Below the pieces are notes generated by a model, which saw only the letters and a program-made list of their open reading frames with translations, searched no databases and was not told the origin of the DNA. 64,000 bases of DNA from Atrichornis clamosus (lineage: Eukaryota > Chordata > Aves > Passeriformes > Menuridae), in NCBI GenBank assembly GCA_013400975.1, contig WBMZ01004657.1, positions 1 through 64,000 on the forward strand, given 5' to 3'. Within the stretch, counting starts at the first letter, position 1. Each line of letters begins with the position of its first letter. Shown here in pieces: positions 27,330-41,682 of the stretch. The position numbers were made by a program, and so were the translations under genes.

Positions 27330-27635
27330 TTTGCCTTTAAAATGCCATGGAAGCACAGAGGCTCTCGGCAGAACACCTTATCTGCTCTCGAAAGCTGTGA
27401 CTCTTCATCCTTTCGTTATGAAGACCCAGGGGATTGCTTACTTAGCATACACCAGAGGCAATGGATAGGGTGAGCAGCCACTGCAGCCAGAAACCCCCAG
27501 TACAGAGCACAGGCAATTCCCCTCCACATGCAGAGACTTTGGAGCTGAATTGTGCTGAATAGAGAACCCTCCGGCTGAGCGAGCCATGTGTGCCCGGCAA
27601 GAGCAGCCACTTTCGCTCCGCTGAAAAGCAATGCA
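27330..27635 (+). other. CTXND1: Candidate non-coding first exon, possibly of CTXND1
   Basis: The segment lies in the only clear CpG rise between the ARNT2 island and the CTXND1 coding exon. It ends with ATGCA followed by GTAAGTGAC, a strong donor at 27636. Just downstream the plus strand becomes strongly G+T rich: by hand count 27781-27840 has 28 G, 19 T, 8 A and 5 C. Such skew is typical of the non-template strand just inside a transcribed unit. The CTXND1 coding exon has a 3' splice site just before it, so at least one upstream exon must exist on this strand. The link to CTXND1 is inference, and another donor (GTGAGG at 27776) is possible. Alternatives are an enhancer or an independent lncRNA promoter. 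Confidence 0.3.
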
Positions 27636-30600
27636 GTAAGTGACTGGGATATTGCAGCAGGCACCGCTTCCCTGGGCTCACCCGGAGCTGGAGCCTTGCA
27701 GCTTCTGCTGGGAGAGAAACCTCCAGTCCGGGAGCAGTGTCAGAGCTGCATGATTTTTGTCGCTGTTTCTAAATGAAGTGAGGGGATGGAGTGGATATGC
27801 AGTGGCAGGGACTGTGTGGTTTGCTTTGTGTGGCTGTGTGGGTGTTGCAGGGGAGTGCTTGTTCTGTGTCCTGTGCTGGACGAGGACTGCTCGCTTTGGG
27901 GGGTTTTGCTGTAGTCATGTTTGACAGTGTTTGAACAGAGATGGTGCTTAATAACTTAATGTCAGCGGACATTTGTGTTTTCCTTCTTAATCATGCAGCA
28001 TGTTCTGTGCTTGGGTGCAAACTATTTCCTGTACTAGTACCAGGTACTCTAATGCTGGATTTACAGGGGCTGTGCCTTTGGGTAATGATAAATTGTAGAT
28101 TGCAACTATGTGAAAGAGTGCTTTGATTGTGGGCAATACTTTTATTTCACTTCAGCAGATAGGGCTAATTTCTAGTTTGCGGTAAATTCTTCACTGTAGT
28201 CTGAAATTGCAGATGCCTTTTTGTAGATAAATGTTTGTAAGCAGTACTTTATCATAGCATAGCTGTGGCTTTCCTCAGCTTCTGATGTTCTGTTTCTGCA
28301 CTCTGCAGTAGCAGCTTTCTGTTTGTACTGAGTAGGAGAGGGAAAGCATGAGTTAAAGTTTGCTTTATAAGAAGAGAGATTTTTACATAGTTTGAAAGTG
28401 TTTGCAAAATTAGCATTTGGGCAATAATTTCAGGCCTTTGCAAAGATCTGTGCAGCATTTAAAGTAAATTTAACCATGCAGGTTTTGTTCTGTTATATAG
28501 GAACTAACACCAAGCTTCATTCCTCTGGTTTCTTGATACAGCTTCCTCAGTGACTTACGAGGTTCTGGCTTTAGGATAACTGCCTGCCTTGAGCCTCACT
28601 GCCATTTTGGGCTTCAGACATGTTTAGCTCTTTAAGGAAATGCACGCTAAATTTTTAAGAGAGCAGTACATGCAACTGCCAAAAGTTAGGGATTCTGTTC
28701 TTGCTGTTCAAATGCCAATAATAAATAGACATTCGTCTCTTGTAAAGGAGCACTAATGAAAGTAGTCTTTGATTTTCCAACTCAATTTTTGCTGAAAAGT
28801 TGGGGTTTATTTAGTTACTGTAAAATATTGGGAAACTTATTGGAAGTCTTCACATAATGAAGAAAGAAAAATTCCTCTAATTTATCTGTAATTTTAGTTT
28901 TGAGCAAAATTTGTAGTGTCACTGTATTTGAAGGGATAATTCTCAAAAACTAGACAAATTAAGTTCAGTTTCTTCTGGAAGAGTTTTTGCAGAGATGCTG
29001 CTGAAGATATGTGTAATGTTTAGTCCCAGGCACAGCTAATGACACCAAGAAATACCCTGGAAGTTATGGCATCTTTTCACTCCTGTGCAACATGCATGTC
29101 TTGGAGACTTTTCTCCTTGAGATTGATGATCAGGTGCTGAAAAGAGCTGTTTCTTCTGACACTGCAGTCAGGAGAATTTTTTCCTTTTTATCTAAGAGAA
29201 GCCTTGTGACATATGGTGCTATTTAGTTGCAATTGCTAAGATAATGCACAATTAATAAGTGATAATTATTCTTCATTAGCTGTACCACTTTGAAGATGGA
29301 CAAATCTACAGGGAGGGTGGATCACATCTGAATCTGATCTGCTCCCCTCCTCCCTTTCTCTCCAATCCAGTCTCTTCCCTGTCTGTTTATGAACACTTGA
29401 TAGGTGCTATAGTTGCTCTTATTCAAGGACCTGAACCTAAGATCAGTACAATTTTTCCAGCCACAGGTTCACAGTCCGTCTGTGTCTCATCTGTTTTCTC
29501 CATCTAGATATCCAGCAAAGCCAGTAGTGAACTTGGAACATATGAGGATTTATTATAAGATATCTCTGACTGAATATTATAAACCCAGTGTTGGTTTATC
29601 CATCATGAGGAAAGAGCAGGGATTTTGCCTGTAACTAGAATGTGCTCAGAACATGCAGTTTTGATGACATTATCATCAGATATTTTCAGGTAAACTAATT
29701 CTGGTAATTTAACAAGCTACTGTTTTCAAATTATTTTCTCTGAGGAACAAAAAGGGGGAGGAAAAGAAATGCAAATAAAGAGTTGGATGTTGGAAAGACA
29801 CTGGATTCATAATGAGAATCACAAGACCACAAGAAAGATTTTGTCTGGTTTTATACCTTCATGCAATTCTGAGTCTCTAATCAAAACGTGTTTCCTGAAC
29901 TGGAACCTCAGCATTATTTGCCAAATATTATTGTTCATGTCAAATATAAAATGGAGAACATTAGGTATAAAATTTAATTTCTCAGTCTAGAATAAGCATA
30001 TTAGTAAACAAATGTTTTCTCCTCACCTTGTCTGTAAGTAACACTGGCAGGAGCCTTGCCTCAGAAGTCAAGTTCACTTTATTGCATTGCAACCTTAGAG
30101 AGGAACACGTGAAGGGAAGTTTACTAATTTTATCCTACATTGCCAGTAATGAGTTGCAAGTCAATTTAATTAATGAAGATTAGCTGCTCAGCGTTTGTAG
30201 TCACCTGAACTACTTTAATTTGCATCACTGTGTTTCTCCCAGTTTTTGACGTGTAGAAGCACGGGCAACGTTCCCTGACAGTAAGAAATACGACTGCACC
30301 ATCGTGTCATTTCGGGACCAGAGACAAAACCTCCAGTACAAAACTGTATAAAAGAGTATACAGTGGGTGGATAAACATGCTGCATAATTTCAAAGCACAG
30401 TGCAAATGTGTGTCATAGTTGCACCAGGAAGCAATGGCGCAGGCGATGTTACGTTAAAGACATGACATTGAGCACATTCTCAAAGAGATAAGTTTAGCTG
30501 TACCCGTACAAGAGGGGGAATTTTTGTACCATGCTTGGTAGAACTGTCATGTTTATAAAGAAATATATCTTACAGCTAGTGACACCCAAAATGTGCCACA

Positions 30601-32233
30601 TACATAGCCAATACTTCCTTTCTGGCTACAAAAGAAAGGACACTTTCTTCCTTTCTTGTTATTCAAGGGTAGACTTTCTGATGGTGTCAACTACTTAGAT
30701 ATGCTGCATAGTAATTATTTTATTCATATGTATGAAAGCAAATCTCTTACAATCTTCATTATACTTATCTGCTGTGAGCATCAAGATCGAATTTAATTGG
30801 GATTTTCAGATATATGCTTAGACAGTCCATTTCCAACAACAAAATGAATATGCTATTATTTTCTACTATCATTTCTTACCAAGGGCAGTTACTTAATACT
30901 CTGTCATAGCTACCATTCAGGATATTTCCTTTGCCACAGTGACTCTCTTCACTTTCCACACCCACACATTGGGCAGAATCTACTGTGAGTAAAGCAGCAG
31001 CGCAGTAGTGTTCAAGGAGGATTAAAGGACTAAGATTGAGTACTTCCTAAAGCCTGCTGCCTGAGCTGTTGTTTTAAACTGGAGCAAAAATAATGTACCT
31101 GCCTTTTCCAAGTGTTATTCAAAAGGTATAAATATGTACACAAAAGCCACGCAGAATTAGAAAGATCACAGTCTGTGTTTGGCAAAGTATCTTCAAAGTG
31201 CCCCTGGTAGGGCAGGTCGACCTTCAGAAGGTGCAGAAGAACTGGTCCATGATTCCGTCACCTTCTCTATCTGTTCCTTAAAGCTTTAGGCAAGAATTCT
31301 GGCATCTGGCTCTTTGGAGGATAATTCCAAACAGTGAACTTTAAAAGAAGGCTATGAAAGTATGTGTTGTAATAAACTTGATCATGAGCAACAAACTGCA
31401 AATCAGATACCTCATTTTCACTGAAACATCTGGAAGAAACTCCAAATGCCGTGTGCTCAGCTCTGAATGCTCATGAGTTCATGGAACCTTTAATGGTCTT
31501 TTCATTCCTTTTGGACCAGTGCAAAGGAAACAGCATGTGAACTAAACAAGGGTTTGCTTGAGGAATGGCTGCAGTGACACACACCTTTTCTCAGCCTTAT
31601 TTTAGCATTTGAGTTCAAATCTATTTCATCCAGCCCTGGGGAGACTAAGCCTCTGGGGATCCTATCCATGTATACTCAGAATTCATAGTAGTCAGCCAGA
31701 GAGATTCCTAGACAGGAAGAATATCGTATCCCCCAGTGTCATTCAGGACTTTGTTCAGAGGGAAAGATGAGGAAATGAGACAGAAGGTTGCCGAAAACAC
31801 AGATGCTCACATTTCTTCTGCTAGGAGCAGAGAATGATTTATTTCTTTTTATCATAAATCACAGGTTTTCCTTCAAGGCTTTGCTTTAGACTTTCAATCA
31901 GTGCTGATGGCTGCAAAGAACCACATGCTCAAGCGAATCTAAACTCCCTGCCCCACTGGATTGATTTCATGATTACTGGAGAATTTGCTGCATCACACAT
32001 CTACTTTGTCTTATAAACCAGTCCAAGGCAGCTGATGTCACCCATCCAATTTTGTTTCCATATTCAAATTCAAGCTCCCACTCCCTCTGTCAGCATCACT
32101 AATATATCTATGACTTCTTACCAAGTAACCATATCACACCATATGTTGCAGAATTGTTCTGCATTTTCACCAGTTTAGGTTAGAATTCAGCCCTCGGTCT
32201 GAGTCTAGTTCAGCTGGGAGGAGATCAGTCACA

Positions 32234-32370
32234 GCATCACAGAATGGTTTGGGGTGGAAAGGACCTTGAAGCTCATCTTGTTCCAACCCCCTGCCATGGG
32301 CAGGGACACCTTCCACTAGACCAGGTTGCTCAGAGCTCCATCCAACCTGGCTTTGAACACTCCCAGGGAA
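32234..32370 (-). mobile_element. CR1 LINE, 3'-end fragment, minus orientation
   Basis: The plus strand reads TCACAGAATGGTTTGGGGTG and continues through CTTGTTCCAACCCCCTGCCA and ACCAGGTTGCTCAGAG. This is the reverse complement of the CR1 3' region that is abundant in birds. The element is heavily 5'-truncated, as most CR1 copies are, and breaks off around CCCAGGGAA. The minus-strand frame across it (with PGLVEGVPAHGRG) is repeat-derived. There is no promoter or complete reverse transcriptase, so it is a dead copy. Confidence 0.93.
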
Positions 32371-34022
32371 GTGATTTTTAAAAAGCCAGGTGAAACCCAT
32401 GAGCCAGAAGCCGCATCAGAGACTACGAAAAAGAGTGAGACTGAAAAGAAGAGGAAACCTCAGCTCTCAGCACAGAAGCAGACAATTTTTGTCAGCAAGA
32501 TCTTGTCAGGAAAGTGTCTCCCATTATTAGAAGTCCAAATAATGACAAATCATAATTACTCAAAGTCATAAAACTCAAACAAACCAAACCAAAAGGACTG
32601 AACTCTGAAAAAATAAACATTGCATTCATTTGGTCTTCCATTTTTGGGGATTCTTTAGGATTTATTCTTCAAAACTTTCATCTTCAAGCATATAAAAGCA
32701 TTTTAGAATAAAGAATTTTATATCCTTGCACAGCAACCTCACCAGAGCTTCAAAAGCAACACCGCTTAGGAAAATGACACAAGGTTAAAATTTAGATAAT
32801 CCCTATATTTGGAATCACATTTTACAAAACATTGTTTTCTTTTTCTTTTTTTTTGTTACAACTTTATGTGACCATCTTTGTGTCTTACAGCCAGTGGAAA
32901 TGTTTCCTGGGAAGAAAAATTGAGAGATTTTGTACCATTTGCATCAGCAAACCACCAGAAAACAGTGTTTTCTGGATTATATTCTGCCTCTGAGTTCACT
33001 ATATCATCACTGAAGTTTTGCAAGTTGCAAGCAAAAGGCAGCCAGAAAGGAAATACCCAGGTAAAGCTGATCCAATTCTTGTTCAGCTGCAAAAGTATTC
33101 AGAAATATCTCTCTTTACTCTTTTCATGTGCTATATTTGGTCTGCACACTGAAGATGACTTGCATTATATTCTGTCCCATTCAGGCTCTGTCACACCATT
33201 ACAGCATTTACAGTTCTCATCTCCATGTTCACTATGGGTATTTTCTGGCAAGAAGTAGATTCTCCTGTTTGAAAACACCTGCTTTCACTTTATAACATTT
33301 TCCTTCTGCCAGATCTTAGTAATGAGCTCTTTTAGGGATTGCCTGGAGAATGGGAACAGGTTGGTGAGAGCAAGTAAAAAAAACCAAAAAGGAACCCATA
33401 ATGGCATCTGTAAAGGAGTTTTTCCCCAGCTGCCTTCTGCTTTGGACCTTGATCCATGGAAGGCAATGAGGAGACTCCCACTGACCTTGCATCAGAACCT
33501 AAGAGACTTCTGTGGAAGGTGTACTGGGAGAATTTTTGGTAATCTACAGCCACTTTTGCATTTGCAGACGTTCTGCTGCTTATGGCGCAGGAAAAGAGAA
33601 GTTCGGGAGATCGTGACCTTGCAAACCCTGGGGGTGGTGAGCAACCCCTCCTGTGCAAACACCCAGCTCTCCTCAGGGCCTTGGTTTGCCTGAGCCCCGC
33701 ACACGTTGAAGATTCATACCAGGACTGTTACAGACAATGAAGTTTTGTGCCATCCTGTTGTTTTCTAAGAGTGTCTTGATTTAAGTTATGTGTGGAACAA
33801 AGGAAATTACATTTTAGAAGAGGAATGAAAGCATAATACAGGCACAAATACAATTTGGTTACAGATAGAATTTAAGTAGATGGAGTAACTTTTCTTAATA
33901 AGAAATACTGTGCCTGGAGAGGGTGTTTTGTATCGTACTCCATAGCCTGGGATTTGATTTTAAAAGCCCTTTGGACATCCTTAGATCTCAAAATGTAGAG
34001 AAAACTCGCACGGGAATGTGTC

Positions 34023-34040
34023 TTTTTTTTTTTTTTTTTT
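34023..34040. repeat. Poly-T run of 18
   Basis: Eighteen T in a row. No LINE, SINE or processed-gene sequence could be recognised next to it, so I cannot say whether it is the tail of an old minus-strand retroposon. Shorter runs occur at 35049-35060 (T12) and 43767-43779 (A13). Confidence 0.9.
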
Positions 34041-37000
34041 AAACAGCTTTTCCTTCGTATAATCCTTGTAAAACTGAGATTTTAGTAAGAAATAGTAAGT
34101 GCATACAAAAGAGGCAGATTCTCTGAAAGAAGCAAAACCCAAAAAAACCCCGACAAATCAAGGTCTGGAAAGAAAATGCAAGCAGCATCTATTCCACAGT
34201 AAGTTTCCTTAAGCAATATTTAGTGCTGAAGCAGTTACTGTCTCTAATCTAGGAGAAGGAGCAGCAGGTCCCAGCTGGATACACCTGTCTCTCTTGACGA
34301 AGCAGCTGAACATTTCAGCAGGCAGCCAAGGAAGGGGGATGTTCATGTGCTGCTTCATTTCAACCTTGCTGGACAGACTTGTACAGCAACCTGTCAGGGA
34401 ACGGCTGATGTCAGTATTTGACTCAAAAATCCACCCTGTGACACTGTGACTGATTTAAAAGGACATTATCTAGCTGTTAGGAAGCACAATCTGTACAGAA
34501 ACCATCGCTGTCCATAACAGCAAGAGGTTGAATAACAGCAAAATACAGGGAGAGCATTTAATTTATGATTGTGTACATGGACACACACACAGATGCAAAC
34601 CTTGGGGTTCATCTTTGGGGTTTTCACCAGCTGCCCACTAAAAGGGCTGCTAAGAAGGACTTAAGAGCCACTGAAACCCACAAACAACACAAAACTTTTG
34701 TAGCATTTGTCCACATTATGAAAGGAATATACAAAGTTTCTCACAAAACAAAGAAAGCTCAGAGCTTTTCTATTCCTCTTTTTTGTTTATAACACTCCAA
34801 GTTTTCTTCCTTGACCTTGCAGACCTGAAGGAATAGCACCTTACGAGCACTGCTCCCCGCCCCTGCCCGTGGGCAAGGGAAGCACAGATTAAATACAGCA
34901 GAGATTGAGCTAAAGGTGCTGTCTGACTCCCAGGGCAGCTTTCTGGTTCCCCTGCACCTGGGGTCTTGCTTTAAAAGTGATGTTATGTTTCCAGGTGATG
35001 TTTAATCAGTCACCATTCATAAGAAAACGCCTCAGCTGACTGCTAGACTTTTTTTTTTTTGCTTTTGGTTAACCCTGAAGTATCCACGTGCTGAGCATGG
35101 AACAACTCTTCTGTGATCCTTGCCCGGGTTTCAAATGTCTGGACATGCCCTGCATGTGGTAGGTGAAACCCATCAGCCTACACCACTTGCAAATGCAAAG
35201 GATCAGTCTCACCATTTATCCGCACTGCAGTTACCACTGCCATCATAGCAACTTGGCCCTATATACTAAAAACTAAAGAGTGTGTGTAAACATACACTGC
35301 CCTCAAAAGCAGTTCTAGATGCTCCAGTGACTTCTCTGGGCAGTTTGGCAACAGAGGACCACACTGAATTGTTCTTAGTTAAAATTCACAGCAGTTAAAG
35401 TTTAAAACTGAATGGGACAGACTGGCTGTGTCAGGGAACCACAGCTGCAACCAACCTAGGCTGAGCTTTTTTATGCACTCTGTGATGTAGTGATTTAAAC
35501 TGACTTGGTTTTCTGAGATGGTCTAGAGCTCATAGGCAGTCTATTACTCTGTCTTGGCTGACAAGAGGTAACTTCTAAAGATACGTGGCCTCAGTTTCTC
35601 GCTGTCTTGGAAACATAATAGCCCTAGCACATTTGAAGTAATACTTTTTATTGCAGTTCCCTACCCTATCTGCAGTTATGGCCATGTTATGTGTTATGCA
35701 ACAGCAATAACTGAAACACATCAACATGAACTTCGCTAGAAATAGCTCTAACACAGCTTTGAAACCATTTTTTCAGGTGAATGAAGTAAAAAGAAACTTT
35801 TCATCTCCAGGAAACATGAGCCTTTCTAGTGCACTTCGAAGCTTGGCCAACTGGAAGCAGGAGCTGTAGCAAACTGCTGTGGAGTCTGTTTGGAAGGCGA
35901 CTCCAGCACAGGAATTGAAATAAATGAATTTGGCATCTAAAAGGAGGTTTTGTGGAGCCAACGCTTTCTAAGCAGAGGACAGAGAGAGATTTGGCAAGGT
36001 TGGTGCATACATTATTGACATTTTAATGTCACAAAGGGGTAATCCCAGGTCTAACTCTGAGCCAGCTGAACTTGTAGTGGTCTTGAAGCCCACCCTTCTC
36101 AGGTGTAGGGGTAAAGTGATGCTTAAGTGTGGGTAGGGGAGTGTTAGAGACTGTCAGAAAACACACACGTGCAAAATAAACACCTCACCCTTTTTGTATT
36201 AACCTTGCGATTTTCTACATTCCCTACTACCCACCCACCAAAGATAAAGCTTTTATGTGGATAGCTGTCAAGAGAACGAGCATGGGAATGTTGAGAAAGG
36301 GAATAATTTATGCCTGCTTTTGGTTGTCCAAATAGAAACACGTTTTTAAGGGAATCATTCTGAAATGGAAATCAATGACAGTTGGCATCATTCTCAGAAC
36401 ATTGCCTTGGACACTCAAGTGCACAAATGCTTTGCTGATATTTTGGACACAGTGCAAAAGAATTTTCCAAGTGATTTTCCATCTCCCAGGAAAAAAAATA
36501 TTGTCTTTTCTTATTTGCATTTGGACAACTATTTGTATCTTCAGCAAGTATCTGCAAAACATTCATGCCTGCAGCAGTGTTTTAAAATTAATAGCAGAGA
36601 AGGAAATAACACTGGTAGTCTAGCAGAATTTTATCTGTTGGATTTGGTAAGAACAGGATACTCTGTGTAAAGAAAGTCTTGTTTCCTTATTTGTGTAGGG
36701 ATCAGAACCGTTGTCTTTAGCTTTCTTTTCTCCTGACAATTTGTTCCTGTAATCTCCTTATGTTCCTACATTAAAACCTTTGGCTAAATTGAGAGGTAGC
36801 TTAACCGACAATTTTAGCTACAAATTAGTAAACATAGCAGAAGGCAATGGAATAAGTCACCCCACAAAAAGAGAAAAACAATGAACTACAGGAATCTGTG
36901 CTGCCTCACCTACTCTCTATTCTTTAAAAAAATCCAAAAACCAAAACTGTTTCCTGCAGCATTGTCTTTCTTCCTCCACCTGCAAGTTACATCTGCTCTT

Positions 37001-40000
37001 ATGAAGTCATGGTATGTAAATCAGTTTGCACCATGGTTAGGTCTGTTCTAAGGAGATAATGATGGATATTAATCAGTGGCAAGCACGGGAACTGCATGTC
37101 TGGAGGTCACCGAGAGTCCGTGCATGTCCCGGGCAGTGAAGTGGCAAGTGACCTTGTTTGGGGGCACGGAGAGCTCCTGAAAATGGCTCAGCATCAGCTG
37201 AAAGCATCTTCTCCAAGTGCAAGGTGCATGGTGTTACAAAAGCCTAAGGCAAAAATCACACAACAGGTAATTCCAGGTCACCCCTTCTCAGAAATGGGGA
37301 GAGAAGAGGCAGAGGAGCTCTGGGAACCTCTCAAAGATCGTTGCCATCCCCGTTTCTCTGGGGAAAGATCACGGTCAATAACCAATGCAGTTGATATAGT
37401 ACTTCAAATCTGTTTCCTGCAAGAAAACCAGGATTGCCTCACCTGGGGCTAGAGCAGTGCCACCAAGGTGCCCTGTTCTTCAGGGAGGAAGGGGCTGCGT
37501 TGGATGGAATAATTCTAAAGCACCAAAATAAAGCCCCAGCTCCTTGGCTAACACGTTGTCCTTGCTTTTCCCCCTCTTCATCATATGATCCAACAGAGTG
37601 TCTCACCCATTCAATGCCTGGAAAATGTGATAAGTTTGATCAGGAAAAGAAAAATTTCTCCCCCAGCTGCATTAAATTCACTGTGTGTCCTGAGAGAAGA
37701 GGATCTTTGGACAGCAGCAGAATATACGATTGCAAGCAGACAGTAATTTTATTACACAACTGCCCAATAGCACTTCTCTGAAATATTTTGAAGTTCCATG
37801 GCATAGAGAAAGTCAGCATTTTTTAGAACAGTTTAAACCATAAAACAGCAGTAACCAGCAGGGGCAAATAAGAATAGCTGTTCCTTCAGAATTTTTGAGT
37901 GATTAGACTAATTTTCAACCTTTCCTGTACATGATCTATTATTTAATCTCCCACCTTACTTCATAGCAGCAAACAACAGCTTTCTATTATAAACTTCTGT
38001 TTTTCCTCCATTATTAAAGCACTACTCTCTAAAAGAATGGATTTTTGCAAAATGCAACTATAAGAGAGATGAGAAAGCAGGAGCAGCTGCAAAAAGGGCT
38101 TCAGATGGCTGTGCCTCTGTCCTCTGAGTGCAGTGCCATGTCACTGCTCTGTCAAGAGTATTCCTCACCTTGAAAGCCAAATCAAAGAGAATTTTAAAAT
38201 AAGGAATGAAATTAGAAGACCAAACATGCAGGGGTGAGGAAAGAGAGATCTGATTCAATACTTACCATGTTCTTTCCCATATTTGTGTTATCATGAAATA
38301 AAAATCAGTAAATGTTCTAAGTATAATTTATGTCAGAGGAAAAAGGAGGGAGACTGTCAAGTTTCTACATTTTTTTTTCACTTTTATCACATAACATGGG
38401 CTAACTATTGCTTTTTTCCCCCCACTTAATCTCTTTGGAAGGTTATCTTAATGGCTTTCCTCTCCCATGATTTGAAGAACTGAATGCAAAGGATGAATTC
38501 TATTTCTAAACAGATTTGCTCAGCAAAATTTTCTGATTTCTACTCTTATAGTTTCTTCTCATTGTATTAGCACTTTCCTTTTTCTCCCCACACAGCTCTT
38601 GCTAATGAAAACTTGCATTAACATGTTGCTCATTGGGCCCATAAACAAATTGACATGCAGAGTGTTAAATAACTAGTAAAGGTCTTGTAAAAATACGTTT
38701 AGAGGGCGAGAATGTGTTTGAATGAATAACAATGACATCAAAATAGAAAAGATGATTCTGTAGATCTCTTTTTTATATATATTTTTAGATTTCAGTAACT
38801 TTCTGAGAAGCTGTGCTTAAAATACTGGTGTGAGTACAGAGCAGAAAATCTGGAGTCATTTACTTTCAATCCTTCTCCAAAATACGCTGCATTTGCTTGT
38901 ACAGCAGAACAACTCCAGGGACATTGAAAGGGTGCTGCGAAAATCACTGCTCCCTAAAATCCTTGCTGGCTACTGCTTAGAAAAGGAGATTGTGAAGGAA
39001 TAAAAGCATTTTTTCACCAGGTTACAAAAAAAGGAGTATGAAGGAAGTTTCCAGTTGCTGGAACTAAAAAAAGGTGGGGAAGTGCAAATGCATGCAGAGA
39101 GGGAAAACCACAATTCTCCTTTGCAAAAAGGAAGGAATGATGAGTAAAAGGCATTCAAGAAAATACTTTTTTGCCAGCCACAGGAAAGATTTGTATATAA
39201 TCAACTTTTTTTGCTGCATAGCAGTTGTTGATGTATTTCCGTGCAAGCTGATGTTGTTTTCCCTGCTTGAGTGGCATAGCAATAATAAAGACATTTATTA
39301 TTCATTCAATGACTTCAAAATATTTTAATATGCCTCAGCATTTCCAAGGTGTTCAAATCACAGCAGTACAACACCCTGCTCTCCTAATTTGCTGCCTTAA
39401 CAGCTAAATATTACATTTTGTTGTTTAAAGTTTCTGAGTGCACATTTCCAGACAGAATGGAGAATCACTTTAGACATCTGGAATGATCCTTAAAGAGAGG
39501 ATTTTATCTTAAAAACCCCACACCACCACCTCCCCGCCACCCCTCCAAGAAAACATTATACACTGCTCAGTTCTCCCGGATTTTAAAACAGGATTCATAA
39601 AATTTACCAAGTTCAGAGGATGTCAAATGAGGAAACAGAAATTTTTAAGGTAAAGGCAGATCAGTGGATAGATGCTCTTGTATGTGTGTGCATTGTTTTG
39701 TGTGATTTGGTTTGATTTTTTCTTTTATATACATAGAAAAAAAAACAGGGAAGGAATGAGGAATCAAGATTTAGTCTTGTGGTTTTCTTTGCTTGCTGTC
39801 TGGAAGCAAGTCTTCACGTTGCTGACATAACTGGCCACAGAGTCCCAGCCTGTATTTGCGTGATGGAGGGCCCTGCATAGCATTTCCTGAGTGCCACTGC
39901 GTGCCAAAGCAGATGGAAGGTGATTTATGGACCTCTTTGTTTATGGGAATAAATGAGGAGAGAATTATGCCTAGATCACTGTGTCCCAAATAATTCCTTA

Positions 40001-41682
40001 AGGTTATCAAGTTTACGCAGCACCGTCTTATATTCAGTTTATGCCAGAAGAAAAAATAAATCAAAATAAGGGGAAGTGAACCACTGAAGCAGAATGCACA
40101 GGGAACGTACCGAAGCACACAGTGCTTATTTATCTACAGCTGAACCACATCAACCAAGGAGAAGTTTTATTCCCAGTTACTGCTCAGAGTTTCCAGTGGA
40201 ACTCTTCCAGATTGTATTATTGTCACCAAGTCCAGCAGTTGGTGAACTGTATCTGCAATTACAGTCCGGCAATGTTTGGGGCATAAGAAAATGAAACTGA
40301 AAGCTAAATAGTTTTTCTTCTTCAAAGATCAGCACTTGAAACATCTAACAGCAGTTACCAATATTATGTCCTGTGAAATACAAAGAGAGAAGTCACTCAT
40401 AGGCATAAGAGCAGCCTGTGATACAATGAGCAATAAAAGTGGGATACTCAGCCCTCTCAGCTGCCTGGAGATGACTGCTGCCATTCTTGAAAAGGGTCAG
40501 AGACACTGTAGACAAGATCCTACAGTGAAACGGGCAGTGACCTCTCACCAAGATGCAAAATAAGGCTAAAAATGAATATGCAAGTCCATTGGTGTTGATG
40601 TTATATACTGCATGTTTCCCAAATAAGAATGTGGAACTCCAAGTATCCATAGGATGTTTCCCAGGGGTCTGCCCTGTGCTGTCTTCTGAGTTCTGACAGT
40701 GACAGAACTGCCATTCATGAAATTAAAGCACATCCCAAGAGCTAAAGCTGTTTTTGTCTTTTGCTAACAATCACTGCAGTTTGAAACTTTAAATGGAGCT
40801 GGTTACATCTCTGGCCAAAGGCTTATCACACTTCTCTTCCTGCTACACGAGCTCCTTCTTTCCCAGTAATAAGGCCAGGCACTGACAAAGTGGCTGTTGT
40901 GTAGGGCAAGTGCCTCTGAAGGGGTTACAGGAGCTGGGAAGAAAAGTCTTCCAAAATAGATTTCTACCTACTTGGTCCAAGTCCACAGTTCTTTAGTGTT
41001 TCTCTAAGCAGTGATGGTTTTGTCCTGCAAGACAAATACTCATTGATTTGAGTTTCTGATGACTGCTAGGTCAGGCTTGCTATATATTTGCTTAATTAAT
41101 TTCTTTGACCTTCCTTCCATTTAATACTCAGGATGACAAACTTCCGTTCTACCAGCTGTGTGGATGTTAGTCTGAAGCACCTATGATGTCAAAGGCTTTG
41201 TATTCATTTACTAAGCAAGTTATTTTGAGCCTTTCTTTTTTTTAAATATGCCTGGTCAGCAAAGATTTATTTTTTGAATTTTTCAGCTCAATCTCATATG
41301 ATTTATCACGTGGATTTAAATTAATTCATACACATGAAGCTACAGGAAAGAGATGGTTACTGTTTCTTGAGAAATGAGGAAACAATCTGAATTCCAAGGA
41401 GGATTTCAGATAAATGCATTAATTTCTAAAGTTGAAAATTCCTTCCTAGTTTAATTAGTGATGCTTCAGTTTTCTGCCTCAACATTCAGTAATGGAGGTG
41501 GAGACTGGGAGGAGAAGTGCCATATCCAGTACTGAGACTGCAATGCACAGGCAATTCTAGGTGCCATCCAGCAAACCAAGCACATGCTTTAAATCTGACA
41601 GTATGAGCTGAACTTAGGTTAAAAGTCAAAGGCATAAGAATAAATTGGTTCTTGAATCCTTTCTAGTAACCCGTGTTCCATT

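Noticed and set aside
32167..32400. Minus-strand frame with PGLVEGVPAHGRG as a protein gene
   Set aside because: It lies on the CR1 3' end, and the same translation appears at many CR1 copies in birds.
34000..34060. Poly-T run as the tail of a minus-strand processed pseudogene
   Set aside because: No gene-derived or retroposon sequence could be recognised to its right, and no target-site duplication is visible.
37096..37781. Two adjacent plus-strand frames of 118 and 115 codons as a possible small gene
   Set aside because: No family resemblance, no promoter, splice or poly(A) context, and the frames overlap each other in different phases.
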